Of a stretch of 64,000 nucleotides of DNA, positions 62,600 to 64,000 are shown piece after piece. The notes below the pieces were generated by a model. The model was not told the origin of the DNA. It worked only from the letters and a program-made list of their open reading frames with translations, and made no database searches. This stretch comes from Symsagittifera roscoffensis (lineage: Eukaryota; Xenacoelomorpha; Acoela; Convolutidae), in the NCBI RefSeq assembly GCF_963678635.1, contig NC_087070.1, forward strand, positions 49,519,467-49,583,466, written 5' to 3'. Positions within the stretch are counted from its first letter, which is position 1. Each line of letters opens with the position of its first letter. The position numbers and the translations under genes are program-made.

Positions 62600-62700
62600 T
62601 TCCGACTTCCAAATATAAAGAAGGAAGGTTTGTGCCTAGGTGGTTTTTCTTCCGGACAAATTTCAATTTTTAACTAGCCATTTTTGGCAGGTTTTTTATC
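62600..62700 (+). repeat. Helentron-like repeat, 5' end fragment
   Basis: TTGTTCCGACTTCC, AGGTTTGTGCCTAGGTGG and TTAACTAGCCATTTTTGGC match the first ~100 bases of the repeat at 45259. Confidence 0.65.
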
Positions 62701-62829
62701 AACTGAAAATACTGATACAAAACTGATGAATTGTCCAAAAACGCATTAAACAAAATTTTAAGACAATGTAAAAAACCACGGAGACAAAATTGCCTTAGAG
62801 TTTCGGGAGAATGATTATGGTGCATTTTG

Positions 62830-63210
62830 TTTTGCGAAAACCGGGCCTAAATTATCATATTTGGCCTTTTCAAACAATCAAAAATTTGGTTGAAACTACT
62901 TGGTCGATCACTGGCATAATCATGAAGTGATACTCGTACATAGCCCAACGAACTTTAAGAAGGCTATGCTCTCCAAAAATTTGCACAGATTGTTCAAAAA
63001 ATTGCTCTTAATTCAAAAGATTGTTGTTTTTATATAGTGAGCGCGATCTGTTTTGTCTATCAAACAACAATAAATTAGTTTATACATTGTTTTGATGCTT
63101 ATATCCTCCTTAAAGTTTGTTGAGCTACGTAAGAGGTTCTTTTCGATAAAATTATGTCAGTGGTCAACCACGTAGTTTTGTCGTGAATTTTGATTGACTA
63201 AAAAGCCAAA
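62830..63210. mobile_element. Diverged inner copy of the Tc1/mariner-type MITE
   Basis: Inverted arms match those of 52753-53426: ATAGCCCAACGAACTTTAAG on the left, CTTAAAGTTTGTTGAGCTAC on the right, with GGTCGATCACTGGCATAAT and ATTATGTCAGTGGTCAACC-type partners. The terminal CAGTGCTG sequences are gone. Confidence 0.75.
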
Positions 63211-63239
63211 AATTTTAAACAAGATTAGTCTTTATCAAT

Positions 63240-63420
63240 TTGGCACCCCTTTAAGTACTATTTTGAGATATCCAGTTTTGCCTGACTAACTTTAAATTTT
63301 TTGGTCGACGACTTTATCCAAAAAGTGCCTAAAACGCATTTCTGGCAGGTTTTTACAACATTTTGCCTGCGGCGCTGAAAACTTGGTCAAATTAGGGTCT
63401 TTATAATGATTTGGGCGTTA
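63240..63420 (-). mobile_element. hAT-type MITE fragment
   Basis: ACTATTTTGAGATATCCAGT, CCAAAAAGTGCCTAAAACGC and GCCTGCGGCGC match the middle of the copy at 17265-17564. Both ends are missing. Confidence 0.65.
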
Positions 63421-64000
63421 GTGGTTTTTTTCGAAGAATTGGTTCTTTGTTGTTGTTTTTTATGAGATGAAAAATAATTGTTTAATTATATAACTCCACA
63501 AACTTTACACCCATTAACTGACCAAGAGGGAAGCTAATGAGATCAAAACCACAATAAAAGGAGAAGCTTGGAAGGAAGTTGTCAAAACACCAACTCCTTG
63601 CTGGGACTAAAGAAGGCTCGAAATGTATTTTTAGACTATTCTTGCGGTGTTAATTCGGAACTGGAAAAAGCCAAGTAATTAGTCCCAATAATGCGCTTTT
63701 AGACTAAAATCATCTTACTGCGTACCAGTTGGAGAAAAAAATATTGGAACTTTTCCAATTGTTTCCCTTGTATTTTTGGTGAGTGTTTTTAATTTTTCTC
63801 TATCTACTCTAAAATACATAAAAAGATTAGAAAACTAAGCATTAAATTAGGACCCAACAATCAAAATTAGGTAATCATGCCTAACGCGTCAACCCAAACG
63901 GTTATTTGAGGTTTCTGCGATTCGCAGAGGATCTATGCAAGAATCTTAGGCCTTTTTAAGCATACTTCCTTTCTATTTGCTAACCTTTACTTCAGACAGA
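63421..64000. other. No feature supported
   Basis: 63518-63680 is slightly GC-richer, with two short open pieces in adjoining frames (about 30 and 23 codons), but it has no splice pair or domain. Confidence 0.35.

Noticed and set aside
63518-63680. Two adjoining short frames that might be a frameshifted coding piece
   Set aside because: Only about 30 and 23 codons, with stops directly on each side and no domain or splice sites.

Overview
The window is AT-rich animal (metazoan) nuclear DNA. Spliced genes with GT-AG introns, an alpha-type carbonic anhydrase, a C-type lectin domain (CTLD) gene, a Ty3/gypsy LTR retrotransposon and several families of non-autonomous DNA transposons all point that way. 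One 200-base run of N marks an assembly gap. I cannot place the phylum from sequence alone. Coding density is very low, and most of the 64 kb is repeats in various states of decay.

1-12 kb: the 3' half of a CTLD gene on the + strand, in three exons (58-249, 10705-10857, 11609-11675 with stop). Every exon edge is in phase 2. The 10.4 kb intron between the first two exons holds a decayed Ty3/gypsy element (about 2635-9472), pieces of a Helentron-like repeat and a hAT-type MITE with a perfect 8-bp target duplication.

12-18.4 kb: no gene. It holds a pyrimidine/purine inverted pair, a perfect 15-bp hairpin, a ~460-bp tandem repeat whose units end in CT runs, and more hAT MITEs.

18.4-24.65 kb: a complete but inactivated Ty3/gypsy retrotransposon (18417-24644) with 354- and 347-bp LTRs, a CTATT target duplication, gag, protease, RT, RNase H, an integrase core and a long tail of unknown function. 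Stops and frameshifts break it, and most of the integrase zinc finger is missing.

24.65-27 kb: an intact, single-exon, 258-residue alpha carbonic anhydrase (26043-26819), the only complete cellular gene in the window.

27-64 kb: no gene I can support, apart from one weak candidate exon at 39881-39984. The region holds tandem duplications of about 0.35 to 1.24 kb, four more hAT-type copies or fragments, three near-complete copies of a Helentron-like ~0.5 kb repeat, a Tc1/mariner-type MITE with ~260-300 bp inverted repeats, and a 1.23 kb element with TCG-rich minisatellites between inverted ends and a 9-bp direct flank repeat (Mutator-like).

I did not find a clearly new biological system. The points most worth following are the gag start codon that spans the LTR/PBS junction in two diverged elements, the Helentron-like family, the TCG minisatellite element and the LTR palindrome.
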